Positions 1 to 7,982 of a stretch of 36,758 nt of DNA are shown piece after piece. The stretch lies in assembly GCA_017476945.1 (NCBI GenBank), contig JAFUYV010000075.1, positions 1 to 36,758 of the forward strand. Reading direction: 5' to 3'. The translations under genes and the position numbers were made by a program. How positions within the stretch are numbered: the stretch's first letter is position 1; each line of letters begins with the position of its first letter. The notes beneath the pieces were generated by a model. The model was not told the origin of the DNA, made no database searches, and worked only from the letters and a program-made list of their open reading frames with translations. The DNA comes from Fretibacterium sp. (lineage in GTDB: Bacteria > Synergistota > Synergistia > Synergistales > Aminobacteriaceae).

Positions 1-276
1 ATCGCCATCGACGCGGCGGACGTCGTCCTGATGAAAAGCCGCCTCAGCGACGTCCCCGCGGCGATGCGCCTGAGCCGCGCGACGTTGCGGAACATCCATC
101 AAAACCTCTTCTGGGCGTTCATCTATAACGTCATCGGCATCCCCCTGGCCGCGGGGCTGTGGGGCTGGTCGCTGGACCCGATGTTCGCCGCGGCGGCCAT
201 GAGTCTGTCGAGCTTCTGCGTCGTCTCCAACGCGCTGAGGCTGAACCTGGCGGACATCCGGGGGAAGAAGGGATAG
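1..276 (+). CDS. copA: Copper-type P1B ATPase, C-terminal fragment (5' end outside window)
   Basis: The reading frame is open from base 1 and ends at TAG 274-276, so only about 91 C-terminal residues are visible. They cover the end of the P-domain (AADVVLM, typical of heavy-metal P-type ATPases) and the last two membrane helices. The first helix carries the tyrosine-asparagine pair ([13 protein letters not shown]) and the second carries the M-x2-SS motif ([16 protein letters not shown]). In the P1B family this pair of motifs marks Cu(I) exporters of the CopA type. The likely role is ATP-driven export of Cu(I) from the cytoplasm. The protein ends soon after the last helix with a short basic tail, as usual for the family. 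The catalytic DKTGT site and metal-binding domains lie outside the window. larE follows on the same strand after 54 bases. Confidence 0.9.
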   Translation: MAIDAADVVLMKSRLSDVPAAMRLSRATLRNIHQNLFWAFIYNVIGIPLAAGLWGWSLDPMFAAAAMSLSSFCVVSNALRLNLADIRGKKG

Positions 277-330
277 GCGGGGCGGCGCCGGGTTCTGGGC
301 GGCAATTGGAGTTTAACTGGAGGTGTGCGT

Positions 331-1158
331 ATGGCGGTGAATGAAGTGAATGAGAAGTATGAAAAATTGCGGGATTATCTCGCCGGGTTGGGCAGCGTGG
401 CGGTGGCGTTTTCGGGCGGCGTGGACTCCACCTTCCTTCTGAAGGCGGCCCACGACGCGCTGGACGGCAGGGCCATCGCGGTCACGGCCTCGTCTCACTC
501 CTTTCCGGAGCGCGAGATGAAGGAGGCCGCGGCCTTCTGTCAGCAGAACGGCATTGAGCAGGTCATCTGCCGCTCCGAGGAGCTGGACATCGAGGGCTTC
601 CGCCAAAATCCGAAGAACCGCTGTTACCTCTGCAAGCACGAGCTGTTCGAGAGGATATGGGCCATCGCGCGGGAGCGGGGCATCGCGGCCGTCGTGGAGG
701 GCTCCAACATGGACGACGAGGGGGACTACCGCCCCGGGCTCCAGGCGGTGGCGGAGCTTGAGGTGAAGAGCCCCCTGCGGGCCGTGGGGCTCAGCAAAAA
801 GGAGATACGCCAGCTCTCGTGGGAGCTGGGCCTCCCAACGTGGAACAAACCCTCCTTCGCGTGCCTGGCCTCGCGCTTCGTCTATGGCGAGACCATCAGC
901 GAGGAGAGGCTGGGCATGGTCGAGAGGGCCGAGCAGCTCCTGCTGGACCTGGGCTTCCGTCAGGTGCGGGTGCGGATCCACGCCCCCTCCGGCGCGGGTG
1001 CGATGGCCCGCATTGAGGTGCTGCCGGAGGAGCTGCCCAGGTTGGCGGAGGAACCCACGCGCCAGCGCGTCTGCGGGGAGCTCAGGGCCCTGGGCTTCAC
1101 CTACGTGACGCTGGATTTGAGCGGCTACCGCACGGGCAGCATGAACGAGGCGCTGTAG
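331..1158 (+). CDS. larE: LarE, ATP-dependent sulfur transferase for the nickel-pincer cofactor
   Basis: LarE adenylates the carboxylates of the LarB product and converts them to thiocarboxylates, a step in making the nickel-pincer nucleotide used by lactate racemase and related LarA-like enzymes. The 275-residue protein has the PP-loop SGGVDST (28-34) of the N-type ATP pyrophosphatases and ends like full-length family members. Cysteines sit at C98 and C101 (RCYLC) and C178 (FACLASR). This three-cysteine pattern is the one associated with LarE proteins that carry an iron-sulfur cluster, rather than the single sacrificial cysteine of Lactobacillus LarE. I chose ATG 331 because GGAGG at 319-323 is 7 bases away; a GTG at 325 would be too close. 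No larB, larC or larA is visible nearby. Its 3' end overlaps the convergent gene by 34 bases. Confidence 0.9.
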   Translation: MAVNEVNEKYEKLRDYLAGLGSVAVAFSGGVDSTFLLKAAHDALDGRAIAVTASSHSFPEREMKEAAAFCQQNGIEQVICRSEELDIEGFRQNPKNRCYLCKHELFERIWAIARERGIAAVVEGSNMDDEGDYRPGLQAVAELEVKSPLRAVGLSKKEIRQLSWELGLPTWNKPSFACLASRFVYGETISEERLGMVERAEQLLLDLGFRQVRVRIHAPSGAGAMARIEVLPEELPRLAEEPTRQRVCGELRALGFTYVTLDLSGYRTGSMNEAL

Positions 1159-2108
1159 CGCTCCAGGACGGCCTGATGATACGGCGTGGGGATGCCGGCC
1201 TCCCGGCCCATCTCCACCATCCTGCCGACGAGGTGGCGCAGCTCCGTCCGCTCCGCCGGTTTGCCGGAGCGGAGGTCCCGGTAGAGCGACGTGATGGTGT
1301 CCGGCCTCTCCTTCTCAAAGGTCTCCACAAGCTGGTCCGGCAGGTCCGGGGGCAGCGTCACGCCCCTGGCCGCGGCCACGGCCGTCATCGCGCCGATCAC
1401 CTCGCGCAGCACCGCCTCGTGCGCGGGGTCCTCCCGCGCCTTCCCCACCGGCCCGTCGTAGTAGGCGCACATCACGCCCAGGCTGCACACCCTCGCGTAC
1501 TTGCGCCAGCTATCCACCAGAATATTGCCGGAGACGTCCGTCCTGACGCCCCCCTGGTTCAGCAGGTCCGCGAGCTCCGTCAATGCGGCGGGTTGGCTCC
1601 CGTCCCTCATGCCGAGGGTCACGCGGCACAGGCCGGAGGTCTGCACCACATGCCCCGGTCCCTCCAGGTGGCTGAAGATATAGATCACCCCGTCGGCCAG
1701 CACGCATTGGGGTAGCAGGGGCTCCATGACCTCGGAGACCAGCACCCCGTTGAGCAGGGAGACCACGAGGGTTTCCGGTCCCACCATCGGCGCGATGGCC
1801 GCGCAGGCCGCCTCCAGGTCATACCCCTTGCATGCCACGATGACGGCGTCCATGAGGCCGAGGTCCTCCGCCCGGTCCGAGGCCAGGACGGGCCGGACGG
1901 TGAAGTCCCCCACCGCCGGGGACTCCACCCTCAGTCCCTCCCGCCGGATGGCCTCCAGATTTTTGCCGCGGGCGATGAAGTACGTCTCCGCAGGGGGTCG
2001 CTGGGAAAGGGCCTCAGGCCCACGCTGGGAAAGGGCCTCAGGCCCACGCGCCAGCGCGCCGCCCACGATGCCCCCAATGCCGCCGATGCCAAAAACTGCG
2101 ATCTTCAT
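1125..2108 (-). CDS. Ketopantoate reductase (PanE/ApbA family) with an internal 8-residue tandem repeat
   Basis: A 327-residue NAD(P)-dependent reductase of the ApbA/PanE family. The N-terminal Rossmann motif is GIGGIGG (7-13). The conserved asparagine (SLLNGV, N120) and the catalytic lysine in the WRK motif (K203) of ketopantoate reductases are in place. Ketopantoate reduction to pantoate (coenzyme A synthesis) is one possibility; many family members act on other 2-keto acids, so I give no symbol. Between the first helix and second strand of the nucleotide fold the protein carries RGPEALSQ twice in tandem (residues 21-36), encoded by two identical 24-base units at 2001-2048. Family members normally go straight from helix 1 to strand 2, so this looks like an insertion in a surface loop. 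A GGAGG-type ribosome site precedes ATG 2108. It lies 21 bases downstream of the antiporter operon and may be its last gene. Confidence 0.85.
   Translation of the reverse strand: MKIAVFGIGGIGGIVGGALARGPEALSQRGPEALSQRPPAETYFIARGKNLEAIRREGLRVESPAVGDFTVRPVLASDRAEDLGLMDAVIVACKGYDLEAACAAIAPMVGPETLVVSLLNGVLVSEVMEPLLPQCVLADGVIYIFSHLEGPGHVVQTSGLCRVTLGMRDGSQPAALTELADLLNQGGVRTDVSGNILVDSWRKYARVCSLGVMCAYYDGPVGKAREDPAHEAVLREVIGAMTAVAAARGVTLPPDLPDQLVETFEKERPDTITSLYRDLRSGKPAERTELRHLVGRMVEMGREAGIPTPYHQAVLERYSASFMLPVR
2001..2048 (-). repeat. Perfect 24-bp tandem duplication inside a coding region
   Basis: Two identical 24-base units occupy 2001-2024 and 2025-2048, in frame in the ketopantoate reductase gene. 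Each unit contains the palindrome GGGCCTCAGGCCC and adds 8 residues (RGPEALSQ). Perfect identity suggests a recent duplication. Confidence 0.95.
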
Positions 2109-2129
2109 GACGAAAATCCCTCCCGTTTG

Positions 2130-4226
2130 TCAGAATTGTATCAGATAGGCCAGGATGAACAACAATCCCAGCGCGAAGGTCGCCAGGCTGTAAGCCAGGC
2201 TGGAGGGCAGCAACGCCCGGACCATCGGCCCGCCCTCCTCCTCTTGATAGATGCCGAACTCCTGATCCTCCGGCGGGCGGATGAACCGTATTCGAGCGGC
2301 GTGGGACAGCACAAGCGTAATGGGCCCGGCGCACACAAGGTCGATCGCGCGGGCGGCCAGCGCCCCCAGGAAGGGCAGGACGCGGATGAGGATACTGGCC
2401 GCCCTGTCAACGCCCTTCGCGAAAGCTCCGCCCAGGGCTGGAAGCAGCCCGGCGATAAGCGGCCGGAAGGCCAGGTGTTCTAGGTCCAGCCAGCCCGGCC
2501 ACAGGTCAACGCAGACGGGTTCCCCGGCGGCGTCCTTCCGCATCAGGACGGTTCGAACGACGAACAGGTAAATGAGCAGGCCGAGGCCGAGGGAGATAGC
2601 GGCCCCCTCCAGGGAGGAGAGCGAGAAGTAGCTCACGGCATGGTGCTTGGCGGGCCCGTTCATAAAGGACGCGCCGAGGAAGGCGATGGGGTCCGCCAGG
2701 ACGTGCGGCAGGCAGCCCAGCAGGGGCAGCACGGCGGCGGAGAGCGCCAGCACGGCGGCGGAGAGCGGGCTGATGTAGCGCCCCTTCTGATGCAGGCCGG
2801 GGGCGGGCCTCGCCACGAAGAGCACGACGAGGAGCTTGAGGACGTAGGCGGTGGTCAGCGCCCCGGAGACGAGGAACGTCCACTCCGCGGCCTGGAACAG
2901 CAATCGCTCAGAGCTGGGCGTCATGAGGAAACCCAGTGCCCCCGCCCCGGCGCGGCCAATGTGGTGGATGTGCTCGACGATGGCCTCGTGGACGAGGGTC
3001 TTGCCGAGGTAACCGTTCCACAGCGGCATCCCCATGAGACCCAGCCCGCCCATCAGGAAGGCGAAGAGGAAGAGAGGCTTGTCGCGCCCGAAGCCGCGGA
3101 TCTCGTTCAGGCCCAGCTCATGCGTGTTCATGTGGACGACCCCGGCCGCCAGGAAGAGCACGAGCTTGATGAGCGAGTGCCCCACCATGTAGAGGATCGT
3201 GCCGCGCACGGCGAGGTCCCCAAATTGAAGCTCAGGGCGAAAAGGCCCCCCTGCCCCCCCCGTGTCCGCGCCCAGGAAGCACTGCATGGCGATGCCCGTG
3301 AGGATGAAGCCGAGCTGCGACATGGACGAGCAGGCGAGCGTCCTCTTGATGTTGACGGAGAAGACGGCCAGCACCGCGCCCAGCGCCATCGTGACGAGGG
3401 CCAGAGCCAGCAGCGCCAGGCCCCAGCGCGCGTCGTGGAGGAAGGGCCCGGCGCTCAGGGCCAGAACGCCGAAAAGCCCGGACTTGGTGAGGAGGCCGGA
3501 GAGCAGGGCGCTGGACGGGGCGGGGGCGGCGGTGTGGGCGGTGGGCAGCCAGATGTGCGCCGGGAAAATAGCGGCCTTGGCCGCGAACCCGGAGAGGACG
3601 AGGCCGCCGGAGACGTAGAGTGCGCCCCTGTCCTTCACGGCCGCCGCGGCCGCGGCGAGGTCGGCGGTGACGAGCGTACCGAGCTGGTGATTGAGCAAAA
3701 GGAGCCCCATGAGCGTTGACAGCCCGCCGATGATGGCGATGGCGAGGTAGGTCTGGGCGGCGCGAAGGGCGGCCGGCGTCTCGTCCTGGACCACCATGAT
3801 GTAGGAGAAGAGCGACATCATCTCGAAGAAGACGAAGGTGGTGTAGAGGTCCGCGGAGAGGAAGACCCCCATAATGGCCCCCTCGGTCATGAGGACGAAG
3901 AGGTAGTAGCGATTGCGGTTGCGGTGGTGGTCCAGGTATTCCGGGGAGAAGAGCGTCGTCGCGGCCCACATGAAGGCGATAATGGCCGCGTAGATCAGGC
4001 GGAAGCCGTCAAGAGTCAAAGTCAGCCCCAGGCCGCACACGCCATCAAGGGACAGTTTTGCGCCCAGAAGCCCGCGGCAGTGGAGGGCCGCCGCAAGTTC
4101 TACCAGTGTGACCGTCCCGGCGGATATGTCACGCAGGCGCCTGTTGAGCCGCCCGGCGATGAACGACAGAATACCCCCGGCCATGGGCCAGAGGACGAGG
4201 AACAGCAGGAGGGGATTGCCGGTCAT
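2130..4226 (-). CDS. Large proton-conducting antiporter subunit (NuoL/MrpA/HyfB-like), fourth of the operon
   Basis: This 698-residue polytopic membrane protein belongs to the proton-translocating family of complex I NuoL/M/N and Mrp MrpA/D. The helix-5 glutamate is E135 (VFFEMM). The helix-7 lysine is K217 in AAKAAIFPAHIWLPTAH, and a second conserved lysine is K248 (LLTKSG). A lysine also sits in the broken-helix region (YLGKTLV). These residues form the ion-transfer path in the family. The protein is about 200 residues longer than the three other antiporter subunits upstream, with extra C-terminal membrane segments and a charged stretch (PPEDQEFGIYQEEEGG) before the last helix. It is the final membrane subunit of the operon, after the metallo-beta-lactamase gene. 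ATG 4226 follows that gene by 17 bases with a weak GGTGAG ribosome site. Whether it moves H+ or Na+ cannot be read from the sequence. Confidence 0.88.
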   Translation of the reverse strand: MTGNPLLLFLVLWPMAGGILSFIAGRLNRRLRDISAGTVTLVELAAALHCRGLLGAKLSLDGVCGLGLTLTLDGFRLIYAAIIAFMWAATTLFSPEYLDHHRNRNRYYLFVLMTEGAIMGVFLSADLYTTFVFFEMMSLFSYIMVVQDETPAALRAAQTYLAIAIIGGLSTLMGLLLLNHQLGTLVTADLAAAAAAVKDRGALYVSGGLVLSGFAAKAAIFPAHIWLPTAHTAAPAPSSALLSGLLTKSGLFGVLALSAGPFLHDARWGLALLALALVTMALGAVLAVFSVNIKRTLACSSMSQLGFILTGIAMQCFLGADTGGAGGPFRPELQFGDLAVRGTILYMVGHSLIKLVLFLAAGVVHMNTHELGLNEIRGFGRDKPLFLFAFLMGGLGLMGMPLWNGYLGKTLVHEAIVEHIHHIGRAGAGALGFLMTPSSERLLFQAAEWTFLVSGALTTAYVLKLLVVLFVARPAPGLHQKGRYISPLSAAVLALSAAVLPLLGCLPHVLADPIAFLGASFMNGPAKHHAVSYFSLSSLEGAAISLGLGLLIYLFVVRTVLMRKDAAGEPVCVDLWPGWLDLEHLAFRPLIAGLLPALGGAFAKGVDRAASILIRVLPFLGALAARAIDLVCAGPITLVLSHAARIRFIRPPEDQEFGIYQEEEGGPMVRALLPSSLAYSLATFALGLLFILAYLIQF

Positions 4227-4243
4227 GAAAGGCTCACCGTCCT

Positions 4244-4894
4244 TTAAGCGCCGTGCAGTCTCACGCAGAAGCCGTGCCCCGGGGCGATCAGCTTTGGCGA
4301 GGCGGACAACAGAGCCTCCTGGAGCTTCTGCCGCCGCGCCTCGTTCGGGACGCGCTCAGGGGAGATGCCCGCGACCTCATCCTGCCAGCTCCCCTCGATG
4401 ACCTTGCCGCCCGCGTTGCCGAAGCGGAGCATCAAGTCTGCGCTGTAAAATATCCCGCTCCGTCCCTCAAGGCACACGAGCCCGTCCTGAAGGTGAACCT
4501 CCGAGGGGTAGTCAAAGAAGCGGAGGGAGAGCGCCCCGTCCTGAAGCGGTGCGTCGGGGCCGGACACCCGGACCTGTCCCTCATAACCCCAGCCCGGCAG
4601 CTCCCTCGCGCCGAGCGCCGAGCACAGGACGGTGAGCTCCGGCCATGCTTCCAGGAGCACGGGCAGCCCGCCGCTCTCGTCCGACTCCATGTGCGAGACG
4701 AAGACGTACTTGAGCGGACGGCCGTTCAGCACCTCTCGCATCTGGGGCAGGGCCGCCCGGGCCTGCGGGACCGTTCCGGCGGCGAACAGCACCGCGGGCT
4801 CGGCCGCAAGCAGGTACTGATGGAGTGTGAAGTCCATCGGCGGGACGTACGTCGTGAACTGATAAAGGTTTTCACAGATTAGAGACATGCTCAT
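4244..4894 (-). CDS. Stand-alone flavodiiron-type metallo-beta-lactamase domain protein within the antiporter operon
   Basis: A soluble 216-residue protein with the diiron ligand set of the flavodiiron (ODP) branch of the metallo-beta-lactamase fold: H68-x-E70-x-D72, H134, D153 and H207. The spacings (61, 18 and 53 residues between ligands) closely match the H-x-E-x-D-x62-H-x18-D-x60-H rule of flavodiiron proteins. The family's oxygen- or NO-reducing members carry a flavodoxin domain after this one; here the protein stops right after the last ligand loop (APGHGF), so no FMN domain is present. An electron partner, a sensing role or a hydrolytic role are all possible. The start ATG 4894 has GGAG 10 bases upstream; the longer open frame upstream overlaps the preceding gene and is not used. 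It sits between two antiporter subunit genes in one transcript, so a link to that complex is likely but inferred. Confidence 0.85.
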   Translation of the reverse strand: MSMSLICENLYQFTTYVPPMDFTLHQYLLAAEPAVLFAAGTVPQARAALPQMREVLNGRPLKYVFVSHMESDESGGLPVLLEAWPELTVLCSALGARELPGWGYEGQVRVSGPDAPLQDGALSLRFFDYPSEVHLQDGLVCLEGRSGIFYSADLMLRFGNAGGKVIEGSWQDEVAGISPERVPNEARRQKLQEALLSASPKLIAPGHGFCVRLHGA

Positions 4895-4920
4895 TTGACA
4901 GCGGCTCCTTTCCCGTAATT

Positions 4921-6420
4921 TTATATCTCCCCCGCCGCGACGCGGGTGAAGAAGGCGATCAGCGACTCCGCATAGAGGCCGTAGAGGACCGCGCCAAGGG
5001 CCAGGATACCCATCGGGACGAGCATCCGCCAGCTGGGGTCTCTCACGCCCTCGTTGGCCGTCTTGAAGTCGAAGTTCTTGCCCGGCATGAGGGCGGTACC
5101 GAAGATGGAGAAGATATACAACACCGTCAGGACGGCCGACACCCCGATCACCGCGAGCCCGATGTACCCCAGGGGCAGGGCCGCGACCCCTTTCCCGGCG
5201 GCGGCCGCGATGCCGAGCTGCCATTTGCCCATGAAGCCCGCCGCCGGAGGAAGCCCGCAGAGCGCCAGCCCGGAGACGAGCAGCGCCACAAAGGTCCAGG
5301 GCATCCCCATGCCGATGCCGCGCATGTCGAAGAGGTATTCCCGGTGTGTCCGGCAGAGGATGGCCCCCGCGCAGAAGAACAGGTTGATCTTCATGATGGC
5401 GTGGGCCCCCATATGGGTCAGCGCCCCGGTGAGTCCCTCCGGCGTCAGGAGCAGCACGCCCAGCAGGATGTAGGAGAGCTGGCTGATGGTGGAGTAGGCG
5501 AAACGCCGCTTCATGTGCTGGGTGCCCAGGGCCATGGAGGAACCGTAGAGGATGGTGGCACAGGCCATGCAGAACGCCGCCGTCTGAGCCCAGGTCCCGC
5601 TCAGGGACTCCGGCTCAAAGACGTACCACGTCAGGCGGATGATGGCGAACACCCCCGCCTTGACCACCGCCACGGCGTGCAGCAGGGCGGTTACGGGCGT
5701 CGGGGCGATGGAGGCCGCCGGAAGCCAACTGTGGAAGGGAAAGACCGCCGCCTTGACCCCAAAGCCGACGAAGCCCAAGAAGTACGCGGAGAGGAGGAGG
5801 TTCGACGGAGCCTGGGGCCAGATGCCCAGCGTGCCGCCCAGGGCGAAGTCCCCTCCGCCGTGGAGGAGGGAGAAGGCCAGGGGCATGAAGGCGAGCGCGG
5901 CTCCTCCGACGGAGTAGATGAGGTACTTCCGGCCCGCGTAGCGTGCCCGGCCGTCCATCGCGTGCATCACCAGCGGCAGCGTGGTCAGCGTCATGACCTC
6001 ATAGAAGAGATAGAGCGTCAGCAGGTTGGCCGACAGGGCAATCCCCGCCACGACGCCGTAGGTCAGGATGAACCAGGCGTAGAAGGTGCGCTCTCGCCCC
6101 TCATGTTCCATGTACTCGAAGGCGTAGAGCGCCGTCAAAGGCCAGAGCAGCGCGATCATCGCGGCGAAGGCCCTCCCCATTCCGTCGAGGCGCAGGGCGA
6201 AGGAGGCGTTGCCCGACAGGTGAAAGAGCCCCAGCGTCCCCGCCGGGGCCTCCCAGACCAGGAGGAGGAGGAAGACGGAGTTGAGCAGCACAGCCGCCTC
6301 CACAGCGACGTTCCTCCAGAAGCGCATCCGGTAGCGGTGCAGCGGGAGGGCGGGGACGGAGAAAACGGACGTCATGAACACGGGGAACAGGATGGGGAGC
6401 AGCAGCAGTTTCTCAGACAT
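4921..6420 (-). CDS. Proton-conducting antiporter subunit (MrpD/NuoN/HyfB-like), third of the operon
   Basis: A 499-residue polytopic protein of the NuoL/M/N-MrpA/D family. The key ion-path residues are E141 (LYLFYEVM), K223 (GVKAAVFPFHSWLP) and K254 (VVKAGVF), plus the later lysine in FMGKWQL. It is closely similar to the product of the gene upstream (6432-7937): both share ANLLTLYLFYE and LLTPEGLTGAL, which points to a tandem duplication. Position 237 region reads PAASIAPTP where relatives have PTAHPVAPTP, so the usual histidine after the WLP motif is missing here. ATG 6420 has AGGGGAAT upstream and lies 11 bases after the previous stop. It probably forms one of four antiporter blocks in the membrane arm. 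Confidence 0.88.
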   Translation of the reverse strand: MSEKLLLLPILFPVFMTSVFSVPALPLHRYRMRFWRNVAVEAAVLLNSVFLLLLVWEAPAGTLGLFHLSGNASFALRLDGMGRAFAAMIALLWPLTALYAFEYMEHEGRERTFYAWFILTYGVVAGIALSANLLTLYLFYEVMTLTTLPLVMHAMDGRARYAGRKYLIYSVGGAALAFMPLAFSLLHGGGDFALGGTLGIWPQAPSNLLLSAYFLGFVGFGVKAAVFPFHSWLPAASIAPTPVTALLHAVAVVKAGVFAIIRLTWYVFEPESLSGTWAQTAAFCMACATILYGSSMALGTQHMKRRFAYSTISQLSYILLGVLLLTPEGLTGALTHMGAHAIMKINLFFCAGAILCRTHREYLFDMRGIGMGMPWTFVALLVSGLALCGLPPAAGFMGKWQLGIAAAAGKGVAALPLGYIGLAVIGVSAVLTVLYIFSIFGTALMPGKNFDFKTANEGVRDPSWRMLVPMGILALGAVLYGLYAESLIAFFTRVAAGEI

Positions 6421-6431
6421 CGTTTATTCCC

Positions 6432-7937
6432 CTAGTACAGTATCCCGATGATGGGCCGGAAGCAGCTCGTCAGCGGCCCGGCAAACATGCCCGTCAGCAG
6501 CGCCCCCGCGCTGAGCAGCAGCAGCGGCAGCCGCATGTTCATGGGCAGGTGAAAGGGGACGACCGTCGAGTAGTCGTAGTCATTGCCGGGGAAGAAGGCG
6601 TCCACGACGATGGGCAGGAGATATCCCGCCGTCAGCAGCGCGCTGGCCATGAGGACGGCGATGCCGCCCACGCCGAGCCAGCCGAGCTCCGGCGTCAGGG
6701 CCCCCGACGCCATGTACCACTTGGCGACGAATCCCCCCGTCACGGGAAGCCCGATGATGGACAGGGAGGCCACGGCGAAGCAGCTCATGGTGACAGGCAG
6801 CTCCTTCCCAACGCCCCGGAGCTGGTCGGCATAGTGATAGTTGGCCCCCTGGAGCGTGAAGTAGATGACGACGCCCGCGCTGAGGAAGAGGCAGCTCTTG
6901 GCCATCGCGTGGGCCACGATCTGGAGCAGCGCGCCGGTCAGGCCCTCCGGCGTCAGCAGCATCATGGCGAAGACGACGTAGGAGACCTGGCTGACGGTGG
7001 AGTAGGCGATGCGCTTCTTGAGGTGCTTTTCCGTGTAGGCCATCATGGACCCCACGAAGATCGTGAGGAGCGCCAGGCTGATGATGGCCTTCTGCACCCA
7101 CGTGCCCCGGAGGAAGTCCGGCCCCGCGAGGAAGTAGACGACCCGGAGCATCGCGATGATGCCCGCCTTGGTGATGAGGCCGGAGAGCACGGCGCTGGCC
7201 GGGGTGGGGGCCACGGGGTGGGCGGTGGGCAGCCAGGCGTGCAGGGGCACCATGCCGGCTTTCGCCCCGAAGCCCATCAGGGTCAGGAACGTGACCGTCA
7301 GCATCATGTCCCGATTCATCGCGACCTTTTCCATGTCCAGAATGCCGCCCGGCGTGAAGTCCATTGAGACGCCGTAGATGTGAAAGAAGAAAAAGCCCCC
7401 CAGCGCCAGGGCGGCCCCAGCGAGTGAGTAGAACAGGTACTTCACCGTGCCGCGGATGGCCTCCCGCTGCTGAGAGTGCATCACCAGGGGCAGGGTCATG
7501 AACGTCATGAGCTCGTAGAAGAGGTAGAGCGTCAGCAGGTTGGCGGCGCAGGCGACGCCGATCAGGATGCCGAACGTGGAGAGGAAGAAGGCGAAGAAGC
7601 GCCCCTCCGGCGGCCGCCGCCTGAGGTATTCAAAGGAGTAAAAGGTCACGAGCGGCCAGATGAAGGCCACCAGCGCGGAGAAGATGCGGGCCAGCGTGTC
7701 CATGCGGAAGGCGATGCTGAGGGTGTCCGTGACGCGGCAGAGGACGAGGAGCTGGCTCTTCGTGAGGAGCACCGCTGCGACGATCAGGGCCGAGCTCAGC
7801 AGCGTCGTGAGGCCCACCCAAGCGTGCCTGAGGGCGGGTCTTCCTCCGGAGGGGAGAAAGAGAATTGCGACGCCGGCGGCGATGGGAAAGAACACCGGCA
7901 GGAAAGCAAACAGGGGCAGGAACGAAGCGAACGTCAT
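6432..7937 (-). CDS. Proton-conducting antiporter subunit (MrpD/NuoN-like), second of the operon
   Basis: A 501-residue polytopic membrane protein of the NuoL/M/N-MrpA/D family. The ion-path residues are E142 (LYLFYELM), K226 (GAKAGMVPLHAWLPTAH) and K257 (LITKAGI), with a further lysine in GGFVAKWYM. The histidine after the WLP motif is retained (PTAHPVAPTP). I chose ATG 7937 rather than a TTG at 7952 because GGAGG lies 8 bases before this ATG and overlaps the TTG. It is 45 bases downstream of the first MrpD-like gene and is the closest relative of the gene that follows it. It is expected in the cytoplasmic membrane as a cation/proton exchange subunit. Confidence 0.88.
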   Translation of the reverse strand: MTFASFLPLFAFLPVFFPIAAGVAILFLPSGGRPALRHAWVGLTTLLSSALIVAAVLLTKSQLLVLCRVTDTLSIAFRMDTLARIFSALVAFIWPLVTFYSFEYLRRRPPEGRFFAFFLSTFGILIGVACAANLLTLYLFYELMTFMTLPLVMHSQQREAIRGTVKYLFYSLAGAALALGGFFFFHIYGVSMDFTPGGILDMEKVAMNRDMMLTVTFLTLMGFGAKAGMVPLHAWLPTAHPVAPTPASAVLSGLITKAGIIAMLRVVYFLAGPDFLRGTWVQKAIISLALLTIFVGSMMAYTEKHLKKRIAYSTVSQVSYVVFAMMLLTPEGLTGALLQIVAHAMAKSCLFLSAGVVIYFTLQGANYHYADQLRGVGKELPVTMSCFAVASLSIIGLPVTGGFVAKWYMASGALTPELGWLGVGGIAVLMASALLTAGYLLPIVVDAFFPGNDYDYSTVVPFHLPMNMRLPLLLLSAGALLTGMFAGPLTSCFRPIIGILY

Positions 7938-7982
7938 GACAAACACCTCCAAACGGACCGGGTGAGAACGGCCAGATACCCT

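Noticed and set aside
4895-5224. N-terminal extension of the metallo-beta-lactamase protein
   Set aside because: The frame runs antisense-like through the upstream antiporter gene's coding region in another phase and is arginine- and glycine-rich. ATG 4894 has a good ribosome site.
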